NCBI GenBank assembly: GCA_023423285.1
Contig: JAFAFV010000155.1
Span: 1 to 63,075, forward strand
Length of the DNA stretch: 63,075 nt
Direction of reading: 5' to 3'
Origin: Bacteroidota bacterium
GTDB taxonomy: Bacteria > Bacteroidota > Bacteroidia > Chitinophagales > Chitinophagaceae
Every line of letters starts with the position of its first letter. Positions within the stretch are counted from its first letter, which is position 1. This document shows positions 10,597 through 20,104 of this stretch, one piece after another. The notes beneath the pieces are model-generated. The model was not told the DNA's origin and ran no database searches. It saw nothing but the letters and a program-made list of their open reading frames with translations. The position numbers were made by a program, and so were the translations under genes.

Positions 10597-12189
10597 ATGA
10601 ATTGCAATAGATTTTTGATATTAGTTTTTTTTGTTAGCGTATTGCTTTCCTGTAAGAAGTATGAAACTTTTACAAACGATTTTGATTACACTTCTGTATA
10701 CTTTGCAACACAGAAACCTTTGCGCACTGTGGTTGCTGACGATGACATGAGCTTTAAAGTAGGTGTAGCTTTAGGTGGTGTTAGAGAAAATACAAAAACT
10801 GAGACAGTTACTTTCGTAGTGGATCCTGAGTTGCTAAAGCTTCCCGGTGCGTCTGGTTTTGAAATATTGCCTGATAGTTATTATACATTAAGCAATGATG
10901 AAAAAATGGTAATAACCCCCCGAAACTTGATTGGAGATATTACCGTGACTTTAAATAAAGAAAAGTTTACGAGTGATCCCAATGCAACAATAGCGTATTA
11001 TGCCTTACCACTCCGTATAGTCAGTTCAACCACTGATTCAGTATTAAGAGGAAATGAAAGTGTGGCAGCAAAAGATTATACAATTGTAACAATACAATAC
11101 ATTAGCAAATTTAGCGGCAGTTACTATCATAAAGGCTTGCAAACCCGGGTTGATAATAATAATACTATAACATATTCGCTACCAGATCTTTCTAAAAATC
11201 AGGTTTGGAGGCTTAATACGGTGGACGCTAATCAGGTTACTACTTCTGGGGCTGGAGCTATATCTACCGGAGGTATTAAACTTACAGTTAGTAGTAATAA
11301 TGCTGTATCTGTTTCTGCCGGGTCTGGTATTTCATCGGCATCTGGTTCAGGCAGTTTCAATCCAGAGAAAAATGAATTTTACTTGTCATATACCTACACG
11401 TCGGATGGTATCATTTACAATGTTAAAGATACTTTGATACAACGCCAACCTCCTGAACAGGAACTGCGATTTGAAGAATGGCAGCCATTGAATGCAACAC
11501 CCGAACACGTTTTGAGTGGATTTGATTTGGTTTGGAATGACGAGTTCAACGGTACTGCTCTGGATCTTTCTAAATGGAATTATCGGGCAGAAAACACTGT
11601 AAGAGGGTTTGGTACCGTGTCAAGGAACAGTATCCAACTTAATGGTTCCGGGCAATTACTCATCAATATTACAAAAGGTCTCGATGGAACGTATTATATC
11701 GGTCAGGTTGGTACACAAGGACTTTTTGAAACTAGATATGGCTATTTTGAATGTCGGGCAAAAATGCACAACAGCCTCGGACCTCATGTTGCTTTTTGGC
11801 TGCAATCACCATGGTATGGTATTGGTGATCCTACTGTTACCGGAGCAGAAATAGATATATTTGAGTACCACAAAAAATCTCCGGACAACGTGCACCATGC
11901 AGTACATTATAATGGTTATGGGGCTGAACATCAGCAAATAAATAAGGTGGTTAATAATCCAGCAATCAAAACTGGTTATCACATATTCGGCTTGGAATGG
12001 AATGAAAATGAATATATATTCTATGTAGATGGCCAGGAAACATGGAGAACCACATCTGCTGTATCAAGGCGTGATCAATTTATTATTTTATCTGCTGAAT
12101 TGAACGGATGGGGTGGAGATGATCCAAATTTATGGACATTCCCTGATGCAGTAACATATGATTATGTAAGGGTTTATAAAAAAAGATAG
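10597..12189 (+). CDS. GH16 endo-glycanase lipoprotein with BT_3987-like (DUF1735) N-domain
   Basis: A 530-residue surface lipoprotein (lipobox LLSC, Cys19). Residues ~25-170 resemble the BT_3987-like/DUF1735 beta-sandwich found in PUL surface proteins. A linker region rich in Ser/Gly (~220-250) precedes a GH16 catalytic domain from ~300 to the end. The GH16 active-site signature is intact: AEIDIFE with Glu418 (nucleophile), Asp420 and Glu423 (acid/base), the ExDxxE beta-bulge form used by laminarinases, agarases and carrageenases. It is the only obvious endo-acting enzyme in the locus, placed directly behind SusCD pair 2, so it probably makes the first cuts at the cell surface. GH16 covers beta-1,3-glucans and several galactans; the sequence alone does not decide the substrate. 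Confidence 0.9.
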   Translation: MNCNRFLILVFFVSVLLSCKKYETFTNDFDYTSVYFATQKPLRTVVADDDMSFKVGVALGGVRENTKTETVTFVVDPELLKLPGASGFEILPDSYYTLSNDEKMVITPRNLIGDITVTLNKEKFTSDPNATIAYYALPLRIVSSTTDSVLRGNESVAAKDYTIVTIQYISKFSGSYYHKGLQTRVDNNNTITYSLPDLSKNQVWRLNTVDANQVTTSGAGAISTGGIKLTVSSNNAVSVSAGSGISSASGSGSFNPEKNEFYLSYTYTSDGIIYNVKDTLIQRQPPEQELRFEEWQPLNATPEHVLSGFDLVWNDEFNGTALDLSKWNYRAENTVRGFGTVSRNSIQLNGSGQLLINITKGLDGTYYIGQVGTQGLFETRYGYFECRAKMHNSLGPHVAFWLQSPWYGIGDPTVTGAEIDIFEYHKKSPDNVHHAVHYNGYGAEHQQINKVVNNPAIKTGYHIFGLEWNENEYIFYVDGQETWRTTSAVSRRDQFIILSAELNGWGGDDPNLWTFPDAVTYDYVRVYKKR

Positions 12190-12501
12190 TAAGATACTTT
12201 ATTTGGCGAGTTGGCAGTAAAATTATTGGGTGTTTGTTTAACTAATAATATTCATTATAAGTCGTGCTTCTATAGTGAATATTTAAAACGAAGAACTGTT
12301 CTGTCCTACTGGTATTTGGATTTAAGATTTTGTTAAACAATTAAATAAAATTGTTAAGATACATTTTCAATAGCTTTAAATGTGATTTAATAAAGTGCTT
12401 TATAATAGAACCTTTTTACTATACGAATATATTTTTTGCAATTTATGTGTTGAAAAATGGCATACTCTATATTGGTACAACTATAGCACTAAAATAAATT
12501 C
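12190..12501. other. Gene-free intergenic stretch with one inverted repeat
   Basis: AT-rich 312-base gap between the GH16 gene and the first sulfatase, presumably carrying the end of the SusCD transcript and the sulfatase promoter. I see no convincing ORF, RNA gene or intrinsic terminator. The one notable element is an inverted repeat: aatattcattata (12247-12259) and tatagtgaatatt (12271-12283), 13-base arms with one mismatch and an 11-base spacer. Confidence 0.6.
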
Positions 12502-14211
12502 ATGCATAATAGACTTTATTTAATTTTTACTTCTCTGCTAATTTTAAACTGTTGTGTTTCTGCCAAAAATATACACAGTACAATAATTTCTAAGCCCCAT
12601 ATCATTATCATTCTTGCTGATGATATGGGTTACTCGGATTTAGGTTGCTACGGGGGCGAAATTCAAACACCAAATATCGACAGGCTGGCAAATAATGGCC
12701 TGCGGTTCTCACAATTTTACAATTCAGCAAGATGCTGCCCCACACGCGCATCATTACTTACAGGATTGTATAGCCATAAGGCAGGAATTGGCAATATGAG
12801 CTTCGATCAAAAGCAGCCAGGCTATAGGGGTTATCTTACAGAAAACACGGTCACCTTGGCAGAGCTATTAAAAACGGCTGGTTATAATACCGGTATGGTT
12901 GGTAAATGGCATGTTGCCAATACTGAAGAATTGCTTAACAAGCAAGAACATCTGAAGTGGCTAAACCATCAATTATATAAACCCACTTTTGCCCCGTTGG
13001 CGCAATATCCCGTCAATCGCGGGTTTGATAAATTTTATGGAACGATCTGGGGCGTTGTAAATTTCTTTGATCCATTCAGTTTGGTCAACGGAACAGAAGC
13101 TGTAAAGAGTATACCAGACAATTATTATTACACTGATGCCATCAGTGATACAGCTTGTAATTACATCAGCGAGTTCAGTAAAAAGAAAGATCCTTTCTTT
13201 TTATATGTAGCACAAACCGCACCGCACTGGCCTTTGCACGCGCTTGAAAAAGAAATTAAAAAGTACGAGCAAATGTATAAAGCCGGTTGGGATGTGGTAA
13301 GAGAAAAACGTTTTGAAAAAATCAAAAAGCTGGGTTTGTTCAATAAAAAGGAAACCACTCTTCCACCGCGTTTCCGGCAGGAAGTTCAATGGTCTGACAA
13401 TCCTGATAAAGATTGGGATGCTCATGCGATGGCTGTTCGGGCAGCAATGATAGACATAATGGATCAGGCTGTGGGTCGCATTATTAATAAATTAAAGGAA
13501 AGCGGAGAGTTTGATAATACGTTGATTTTCTTTTTGAGTGATAATGGCGCGAGTTCAGACAATGCTCAAAATTACGGCCCGGGTCTCGACAGACCAGGTG
13601 AAATACGTAGTGGAACAGAAATTATTTATCCTTTAAATAAAAATGTATTGGCAGGCCCTGAAAATACTTTTGCCTCAGCAGATACGTTTTGGAGTTCAGT
13701 GGCCAACACTCCATTCCGTTATTGGAAAATGGAATCTTTTGAAGGTGGTATTTGCACCCCTCTGATCGCACATTGGCCCGCAGGCATAAAGGCAAAAAAT
13801 GGAAGCATCACTTCTCAGCCCGGCCATATAATAGATTTTATGAAAACAGTACAGGAATTGTCTGGTGCAAAATATCCCAAAGTAGTAAATGGAAATGATA
13901 TCACTCCTATGCAAGGCTTGAGCCTGCTGCCCATATTACAGGGAAAACAACGCAAAGGCCATGAATACATTTATTTTGAGCACGTGCGCGGTCGCGCTGT
14001 TAGGTATGGAGATTGGAAACTTGTAACACTTGGCCCTAATAACCCATGGGAACTTTACAATTTAAAAACAGATCGCTTCGAGCGCATCAACCTCGCCGAT
14101 AAAAATCCGGAAATGGTAAAAAAGCTAAGCGGTAAATGGATGGAATGGGCGAAAGAAAACAATGTGCTGCCAAAGCCAGGTGCACGAAATCAACAAAAGC
14201 TGAAAGTATAA
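12502..14211 (+). CDS. S1-family formylglycine sulfatase (CCPTR type)
   Basis: Secreted sulfatase of 569 residues with signal peptide MHNRLYLIFTSLLILNCCVSA. Catalysis uses a Cys converted to formylglycine by an activating enzyme (not encoded in this window). The motif is C78-C-P-T-R82 followed by ASLLTG, the first Cys being the modified one. ADDMGYSD (metal ligands Asp-Asp) and FFLSDNGAS (Asp-Asn ligands) complete the metal site. The APHWPLHALEKEI and GWDVVREKRF segments mark the arylsulfatase subgroup also seen in the sulfatase at 36999, its evident paralogue. First gene of a sulfatase run following a 312-base gap, so a promoter upstream is expected. Substrate position unknown. Confidence 0.93.
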   Translation: MHNRLYLIFTSLLILNCCVSAKNIHSTIISKPHIIIILADDMGYSDLGCYGGEIQTPNIDRLANNGLRFSQFYNSARCCPTRASLLTGLYSHKAGIGNMSFDQKQPGYRGYLTENTVTLAELLKTAGYNTGMVGKWHVANTEELLNKQEHLKWLNHQLYKPTFAPLAQYPVNRGFDKFYGTIWGVVNFFDPFSLVNGTEAVKSIPDNYYYTDAISDTACNYISEFSKKKDPFFLYVAQTAPHWPLHALEKEIKKYEQMYKAGWDVVREKRFEKIKKLGLFNKKETTLPPRFRQEVQWSDNPDKDWDAHAMAVRAAMIDIMDQAVGRIINKLKESGEFDNTLIFFLSDNGASSDNAQNYGPGLDRPGEIRSGTEIIYPLNKNVLAGPENTFASADTFWSSVANTPFRYWKMESFEGGICTPLIAHWPAGIKAKNGSITSQPGHIIDFMKTVQELSGAKYPKVVNGNDITPMQGLSLLPILQGKQRKGHEYIYFEHVRGRAVRYGDWKLVTLGPNNPWELYNLKTDRFERINLADKNPEMVKKLSGKWMEWAKENNVLPKPGARNQQKLKV

Positions 14212-14213
14212 AA

Positions 14214-16109
14214 ATGAAAAACACAGTATTGATATTTTTTTTATTGGTTCTCCTAAATGTAAATGGCCAAAATAAAAGCTCTGCACAAACAAAGGATCAA
14301 CCTAATATTTTATGGCTCGTAACTGAAGACATGAGCCCATATTTAAGTTGTTATGGAAATAAATTGATTACAACTCCCAATCTTGATAGGCTTGCAAACA
14401 ATGGTATCCGTTATACACAGGCGTATTCAAACGGGGCGCAATGTTCACCTGCAAGGTCAACAGTCATTTCAGGTATTTATGCTGTATCAACAGGAACGGA
14501 TTTGCATCGTGGTAAACGAATAACAAATGATTCATTTTTCTTTCCTCAATATTTGCGAAAAGCTGGTTACTATTGTACCAACAATGCAAAAGAAGACTAC
14601 AATGCTAAAACACCGGATAACATTTGGAATGAATCTAGCCGTAAAGCGGAATACATGAATCGTCCTGATAAAAAGCAACCATTTTTTGCAGTTTATAATT
14701 TCGGTGGTACTCACATGACGAGAGTTGCCACAAGAACTGTAAACGGTCGTAATGATCGCGATGTAAAGATGAAAGATGTTGAAGTCCCGGGTTATATCCC
14801 CGACCTGCCTGAAGTTCGGGACGATATTTCCTGGAATATGGGCGCTGTAAAAAATTTAGACACATGGGTAGGGGAACAGTTACAAAAATTAAAAGCGAAC
14901 CGCGAAGAAGATAACACAATCATTTTTTTCTATGGCGATCATGGCGGAACTGTTCCGCGTGGCAAGGGATACGTTTATACAACTGGCACACGTGTTCCCC
15001 TGCTAGTTTATTTTCCTGAAAAATGGAAATATCTGGCAGGAACAAAACTACCACTGGTGAGTGACAGGCTGGTTTCTTTTGTTGATCTTGCGCCAACGGT
15101 TTTAAACCTTGCGAATGCTAAGGTGCCATCCTTTATGGCAGGCAAACCTTTTCTAACCAATGCTGCAAATAAAAAAGAAAATATACGGGAAACGGTGTTT
15201 TGCTTTACGGCCAATCAGGGTCCTACATTCAAACCTTCACGTTCCATAACCGATGGGCGTTATCATTTAATTTGGAATTTTCAAAGCGGTTACCCCAATG
15301 GTACGCGGCAGGATTACCAATGGCAAATGCCCGCTCAAATGTCTTGGGAAAAGGCATGGATTACAGGCGCGTTGAATAAAGACGTCTACAAAAAATTCTG
15401 GTTACCTGTTACACAACTCGAATTATACGATATTCAAAAAGATAGCCTGGAAGTGAATGACTTGGCCGGGAACAATGACTACAAGCAAGTTTTGGACAAA
15501 ATGAAAAATCTTTTGATTGAGGAAATGTACAAACAATCGGATATCGGTCTGCTTCCGCGCAATTACAGGGATGAAATTGAAAAGCAATACGGTCCTTTAT
15601 ATAAGTGGTCGCAACAAAATAAAACTGAAGTAAAAAAAATTATTGATGCCGCTTTAATTGCATCTGAAAGAAATATTTCTAACCTTAATGAACTAACAAC
15701 ATTTCTTTCAAGTAAAAATGTGGCGATTCAATACTGGGGAGCTAGCGGTATTAATGGCCTCGCAAAAACAAAGCAGTTGAAGTCGGTTCCTGAGGCTGTA
15801 AAGAAAATTTTTAATGATACTCATGCTGATATGGAAGTGCGTAATATGCTAGGAGAAAGCCTTGTGTATACGGACTCATCCAAATATGCATTAGATTTTT
15901 TAGTGAGAAATATCACTACTACATTCAGCACAGTTGCTAACTTGCAAAATTTGGGAGTATTAGTAAAACCTGTCGCGGGTGATATTAAAAATTTGTTATT
16001 CGGAGATAAAACAAAAGCAAAATTCTATCTTACATCCATACTGATTAATTGTGAAGTTTTGCCCTATAATGATCTGTATAAGTACACGGGCCGGGAAGTG
16101 GGTGAGTAG
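14214..16109 (+). CDS. S1-family sulfatase with HEAT-like C-terminal extension (CSPAR type)
   Basis: 631 residues from ATG 14214, two bases after the preceding stop; an upstream in-frame ATG at 14136 lies inside the previous gene and would hide the signal peptide (MKNTVLIFFLLVLLNVNGQ). The motif is C77-S-P-A-R followed by STVISG. Metal-site elements are VTEDMSP and FFYGDHGG, the Glu-Asp / Asp-His variant of the N-sulfoglucosamine-sulfohydrolase-like branch. After the sulfatase fold (~500 residues) there is a helical tail (from ~500) that reads like HEAT repeats. Its closest relative here is the sulfatase at 24680 (shared YYCTNN and NRPDK-QPFF blocks). The start position suggests translational coupling with the upstream sulfatase. 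Confidence 0.92.
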   Translation: MKNTVLIFFLLVLLNVNGQNKSSAQTKDQPNILWLVTEDMSPYLSCYGNKLITTPNLDRLANNGIRYTQAYSNGAQCSPARSTVISGIYAVSTGTDLHRGKRITNDSFFFPQYLRKAGYYCTNNAKEDYNAKTPDNIWNESSRKAEYMNRPDKKQPFFAVYNFGGTHMTRVATRTVNGRNDRDVKMKDVEVPGYIPDLPEVRDDISWNMGAVKNLDTWVGEQLQKLKANREEDNTIIFFYGDHGGTVPRGKGYVYTTGTRVPLLVYFPEKWKYLAGTKLPLVSDRLVSFVDLAPTVLNLANAKVPSFMAGKPFLTNAANKKENIRETVFCFTANQGPTFKPSRSITDGRYHLIWNFQSGYPNGTRQDYQWQMPAQMSWEKAWITGALNKDVYKKFWLPVTQLELYDIQKDSLEVNDLAGNNDYKQVLDKMKNLLIEEMYKQSDIGLLPRNYRDEIEKQYGPLYKWSQQNKTEVKKIIDAALIASERNISNLNELTTFLSSKNVAIQYWGASGINGLAKTKQLKSVPEAVKKIFNDTHADMEVRNMLGESLVYTDSSKYALDFLVRNITTTFSTVANLQNLGVLVKPVAGDIKNLLFGDKTKAKFYLTSILINCEVLPYNDLYKYTGREVGE

Positions 16110-16143
16110 ACACAATGAAAATGATTTTTAAAAAATACATATA

Positions 16144-17553
16144 ATGAAAAAGTATCTTTTCATTTTTCTATTCGTTTTTTTATTTTCTGAAGTTTTGAGC
16201 GCGCAATCGAAACCGAATATAGTTTTAATATTCGCGGATGACCTTGGATATATGGATTGCGGTTTCACGGGAAGTAAAACTTTTGAAACCCCAAACCTTG
16301 ATGTTATGGCATCGAAAGGAATGGTGTTCAGTAATGCTTATGCAGCTGCGGGTAACTGCGCACCCTCACGGGCTGCGTTGATGAGTGGTCGCTATTCTCC
16401 GGCTACAGGTGTATACGCAGTTGGCAGCACAACGCGGGGGCCAGTTAAAGAAATGAAATTAGTGCCTGTAAAAAATACAGACGAACTAAAGCCCGAATTC
16501 GTAACCATTGCGGAAGCACTCCAGAAACAGGGATATACTACAGGTTTGTTTGGTAAGTGGCACCTGGGTTTTGGTGATGAAACGAAACCCACTGCGCAAG
16601 GCTTTGATATATATTGTGACAGTCGTCATCCAAACCCTAACAAAAGGAGAGATGAACCACAGGATCCTAAAGGAATTTTTTCTTTAACGGATGCAGCGCT
16701 CAAATTCATGGATCAAAACAAGCAGAAACCGTTTTTTACTTTTATTTCTCATCATGCTATTCACGGCAGCCTGGAGGCAAGGCCGGAAACGATTAAAATG
16801 TTCACGGATAAGGGTATGGATAAAAACCAGGCACTTTACGCAGCATGCATTTACGACCTGGATGCAGGTGTAAAAAAAGTTTTGGATTATCTTGACCAGT
16901 CGGGATTGTCTAAAAATACGCTCGTTATTTTCACAAGCGATAATGGCGCCACGCAAAAATCCACGCAGGAGCCTTTGCGCGGAAACAAGGGCTGCTATTA
17001 TGAAGGAGGCATCCGGGAACCATTCATTGCTTACTGGCCCGGCAAAATAAAAGCAGGTGTTATAAATAAAACGCCGGTAATTAATGTTGATCTATACCCC
17101 ACATTTTTAGCAGCAGCGGGTAACAATAAAATTAACCTGTCAGGTGAAAATTTAATGCCTGTATTGTTAGGGCTGAAGACAACCACCTTGAGAGATAAGA
17201 TTTTCTGGCACTTCCCGGGATATTTGGATGACCCGGTAATAAGGGGCCGCGATGAAATTTTTCGCACAAGGCCGATTACAGTAATGCGCAAAGGTGACTG
17301 GAAAATGCATCTCTTTCATGAGGAATGGTTATTGGATGGAGGCCTAAAAGATGTTGACCGAAATAATGCCCTGGAATTATACAATTTAATAACAGATGAA
17401 GGCGAACGAAATAATCTCGCGTTAAAAAATAAACCAAAGCGGGATGAAATGCTGAATGACATGTTAGCATGGTTGAAAAAGGAAAATGCACCAATGCCAG
17501 CAAAAATAGATGAAGAGCATAGGCCGGTTATAGAAGCGGCAGTTGAAGAGTAA
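16144..17553 (+). CDS. S1-family sulfatase (CAPSR type)
   Basis: 469 residues; signal peptide MKKYLFIFLFVFLFSEVLSAQ. The formylglycine motif is C72-A-P-S-R followed by AALMSG; metal ligands are in FADDLGYMD and FTSDNGAT. KWHLGFGDE and the HHAIHGSLEARPE block (substrate-side His) follow the usual order. Third gene of the co-directional sulfatase cluster, 34 bases after the previous stop. It has no close look-alike among the other eight sulfatases, so it probably acts on a different sulfate position. Confidence 0.93.
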   Translation: MKKYLFIFLFVFLFSEVLSAQSKPNIVLIFADDLGYMDCGFTGSKTFETPNLDVMASKGMVFSNAYAAAGNCAPSRAALMSGRYSPATGVYAVGSTTRGPVKEMKLVPVKNTDELKPEFVTIAEALQKQGYTTGLFGKWHLGFGDETKPTAQGFDIYCDSRHPNPNKRRDEPQDPKGIFSLTDAALKFMDQNKQKPFFTFISHHAIHGSLEARPETIKMFTDKGMDKNQALYAACIYDLDAGVKKVLDYLDQSGLSKNTLVIFTSDNGATQKSTQEPLRGNKGCYYEGGIREPFIAYWPGKIKAGVINKTPVINVDLYPTFLAAAGNNKINLSGENLMPVLLGLKTTTLRDKIFWHFPGYLDDPVIRGRDEIFRTRPITVMRKGDWKMHLFHEEWLLDGGLKDVDRNNALELYNLITDEGERNNLALKNKPKRDEMLNDMLAWLKKENAPMPAKIDEEHRPVIEAAVEE

Positions 17554-17633
17554 ACGTTCAAAATTAGTCGTCTTCTCGGCAATATGACGTACAGGTTTTA
17601 CAAACACTAAATATTAAAAAAAAAGATAACAAA

Positions 17634-20078
17634 TTGAATCAGGTTTTGAAAAATAAATTATTTCTTTTAGGGCTGATATTAGCTCTGTTTAATTTCGGCC
17701 TGAACGCGCAAACATTGGCCGAGTTACAAAAGCGACGCGTGATGCTCCCCAATGGCTGGTCGCTCACCCCCGCAGGTAAAAATATTCTTCTTGGAGACCT
17801 TCCTCTTAACATTGTCATCAGTAATAACAATAAATATGCGGCGGTCACAAACAATGGGCAGAGCACACAAACCATTGAACTGATAGACCTCAAATCAGAC
17901 GCCAAACTGGATAGCATTGAAATACAAAAGTCATGGTATGGCCTCGCTTTCAGCAAAGACAGCCGTTTTATTTACGCTGGCGGCGGGCATGATAACCTCA
18001 TCAACCGTTATGAGATCGTAGGCAATAAATTAAAACTGCATGATACATTTATCCTTGGTAAAAAATGGCCTAATAAAATTGGTCCTGCAGGTATTGAATT
18101 GGAGGAATCATTGTACAATAAATTATTTGTTGTTACACGTGAAGACAGCAGCCTATATGTTGTTGACCTGAAGACAAAAAAGATTACCAATAAAATTCCA
18201 TTGGGAGCAGAAGCTTACTCGTGTAAATTATCATTCAATAAAAAACAAGTGTATATCAGCGCCTGGGGCAGAGAAAAGGTTTTGATCTATGATATCGCGT
18301 CTGCAAAAATCATCAATGAAATTGAAGTAGGTAGCAATCCCAACGAATTGTTGTTAAGCAAAAATGGAAAGTATTTATATGTAGCAAACGCCAATGATAA
18401 CAGTGTTTCTGTGATTAACACATCTACAAATCAAGTAATTGAAACACTCAACGCCGCTTTATATCCCAACGCACCAAGTGGTTCCACTACAAACGGGTTA
18501 GCATTGAGCGAGGATCAGAAAATCTTATACATCGCCAACGCAGATAATAATTGCCTCGCAGTTTTTGATGTTGCTGTTCCGGGAAAAAGTAAATCGAAAG
18601 GTTTTATACCTGTGGGCTGGTACCCAACAAATGTAAAAGTTGCTGGCAGGAAAATTTATGTAACAAACGGGAAAGGACTTTCATCATTTCCAAATCCCAA
18701 AGGGCCTAATCCAACTGATGTTCGGCAGACAGTATTAAACTCAGAAGGTGATCCTGTAAAACAGCCACGTTTACAATATATCGGGGGCCTGTTTAAAGGA
18801 ACGCTAAGCATTATACCCGAACCCACTCATATGCAATTGGCTGACTATTCACAACTGGTGTATTCGAATACACCTTACTCAAAAGAAAAAGAGTTGAACG
18901 CTCCCGGTGAGTTGGGTAATCCTATCCCCATGAAAGTGGGAGATAAATCGCCGATCAAATACGTGTTTTATGTAATCAAAGAAAATCGCACTTACGATCA
19001 GGTGCTGGGCGATGTAAAAGGCGGTAATGGCGATACAAGTCTTGTTTTGTTTGGAGAAAAGATAACGCCGAACCAACATAAAATCGTAAATGATTTCGTG
19101 TTAATGGATAACTTTTATGTAGATGCAGAGGTGAGTGCCGACGGCCATAACTGGAGCACGGCAGCTTATGCTACCGACTGGATAGAGAAAAGTTGGCCTA
19201 CACAATACGGTCAGCGCGGGGGCAATACGGGCGCGGTAGGGAAAAGGTATGTAGCCAATACGCGAACGGGTTTCATCTGGGATCATTGCGCGAGAAATAA
19301 TGTAAGCTTCAGAACTTACGGCGAATTTGTAGATAGAAAAGACAACCCCAACCTGCCTGTACTTGAAGGGCATTCTGCCGAATACACGCTTGGCCTCACT
19401 ACGCGTGATACCACACGTTTTTACCAATGGCAACGTGATTTTGATTCGCTGCTGGCGATCAACAAGGTTCCGCAGTTGTCAACAATCAAACTTCCTGCTG
19501 ATCACACTGAAGGAATGAAGTTAGGTCGTCCCACTCCGTTTGCGCACGTAGCAGATAATGATCTTGCGGTGGGATTGTTGGTAGAACACATCAGCCACAG
19601 CTCAATCTGGAAGGAGAGCGCTATTTTTATTCTGGAAGATGATGCACAAAACGGGCCCGATCATGTGGATGCACACCGCAGCCCGGCCTACGTGATTAGC
19701 CCCTACGTGAAAAGAAACAGCATTGATCACACCATGTACTCAACATCGGGTATGCTGCGCACCATAGAATTAATTTTAGGTGTGCCGCCGATGACACAAT
19801 ATGATGCAGCAGCAACGCCTATGTGGCGGGCTTTTACGTCCACACCTGATTTTACACCGTATAAAGCTTTACCTGCAAATGTTGACCTGAATGAAAAGAA
19901 CAAAAAGAATGATGAGCTGGCAAAAATCAGCGCTACATTTAATTTTGATGATATAGACGCAGTGCCAGACCTGCAGTTTAATGATGTATTGTGGAGAGGT
20001 ATTAAAGGCAAACCTGCACCATCACCCGTACGGGCAGCTTTCTTAAATCAGGACTCAGACAAAGATGATGATGATTAA
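17634..20078 (+). CDS. Secreted YncE-like beta-propeller fused to a phosphoesterase (alkaline-phosphatase superfamily) domain
   Basis: 814 residues. The start is a TTG at 17634; I keep it because the signal peptide (KLFLLGLILALFNFGLNAQ) begins right after it and the next internal Met would remove it. Residues ~40-370 are YVTN-type propeller blades (NPNELLLSKNGKYLYVANAND and repeats). Residues ~430-790 are a phosphoesterase domain with VIKENRTYDQVLGD, SADGHNWSTAAYATD and FILEDDAQNGPDHVD. This architecture is widespread as 'bifunctional YncE/alkaline phosphatase family protein' with little biochemistry. Sitting directly behind three sulfatases, it may remove phosphate or another ester substituent, or bind the glycan. 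The exact role is unknown. Confidence 0.85.
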   Translation: MNQVLKNKLFLLGLILALFNFGLNAQTLAELQKRRVMLPNGWSLTPAGKNILLGDLPLNIVISNNNKYAAVTNNGQSTQTIELIDLKSDAKLDSIEIQKSWYGLAFSKDSRFIYAGGGHDNLINRYEIVGNKLKLHDTFILGKKWPNKIGPAGIELEESLYNKLFVVTREDSSLYVVDLKTKKITNKIPLGAEAYSCKLSFNKKQVYISAWGREKVLIYDIASAKIINEIEVGSNPNELLLSKNGKYLYVANANDNSVSVINTSTNQVIETLNAALYPNAPSGSTTNGLALSEDQKILYIANADNNCLAVFDVAVPGKSKSKGFIPVGWYPTNVKVAGRKIYVTNGKGLSSFPNPKGPNPTDVRQTVLNSEGDPVKQPRLQYIGGLFKGTLSIIPEPTHMQLADYSQLVYSNTPYSKEKELNAPGELGNPIPMKVGDKSPIKYVFYVIKENRTYDQVLGDVKGGNGDTSLVLFGEKITPNQHKIVNDFVLMDNFYVDAEVSADGHNWSTAAYATDWIEKSWPTQYGQRGGNTGAVGKRYVANTRTGFIWDHCARNNVSFRTYGEFVDRKDNPNLPVLEGHSAEYTLGLTTRDTTRFYQWQRDFDSLLAINKVPQLSTIKLPADHTEGMKLGRPTPFAHVADNDLAVGLLVEHISHSSIWKESAIFILEDDAQNGPDHVDAHRSPAYVISPYVKRNSIDHTMYSTSGMLRTIELILGVPPMTQYDAAATPMWRAFTSTPDFTPYKALPANVDLNEKNKKNDELAKISATFNFDDIDAVPDLQFNDVLWRGIKGKPAPSPVRAAFLNQDSDKDDDD

Positions 20079-20104
20079 CAGATCCAACGTTGCTAATCGG
20101 CAGG

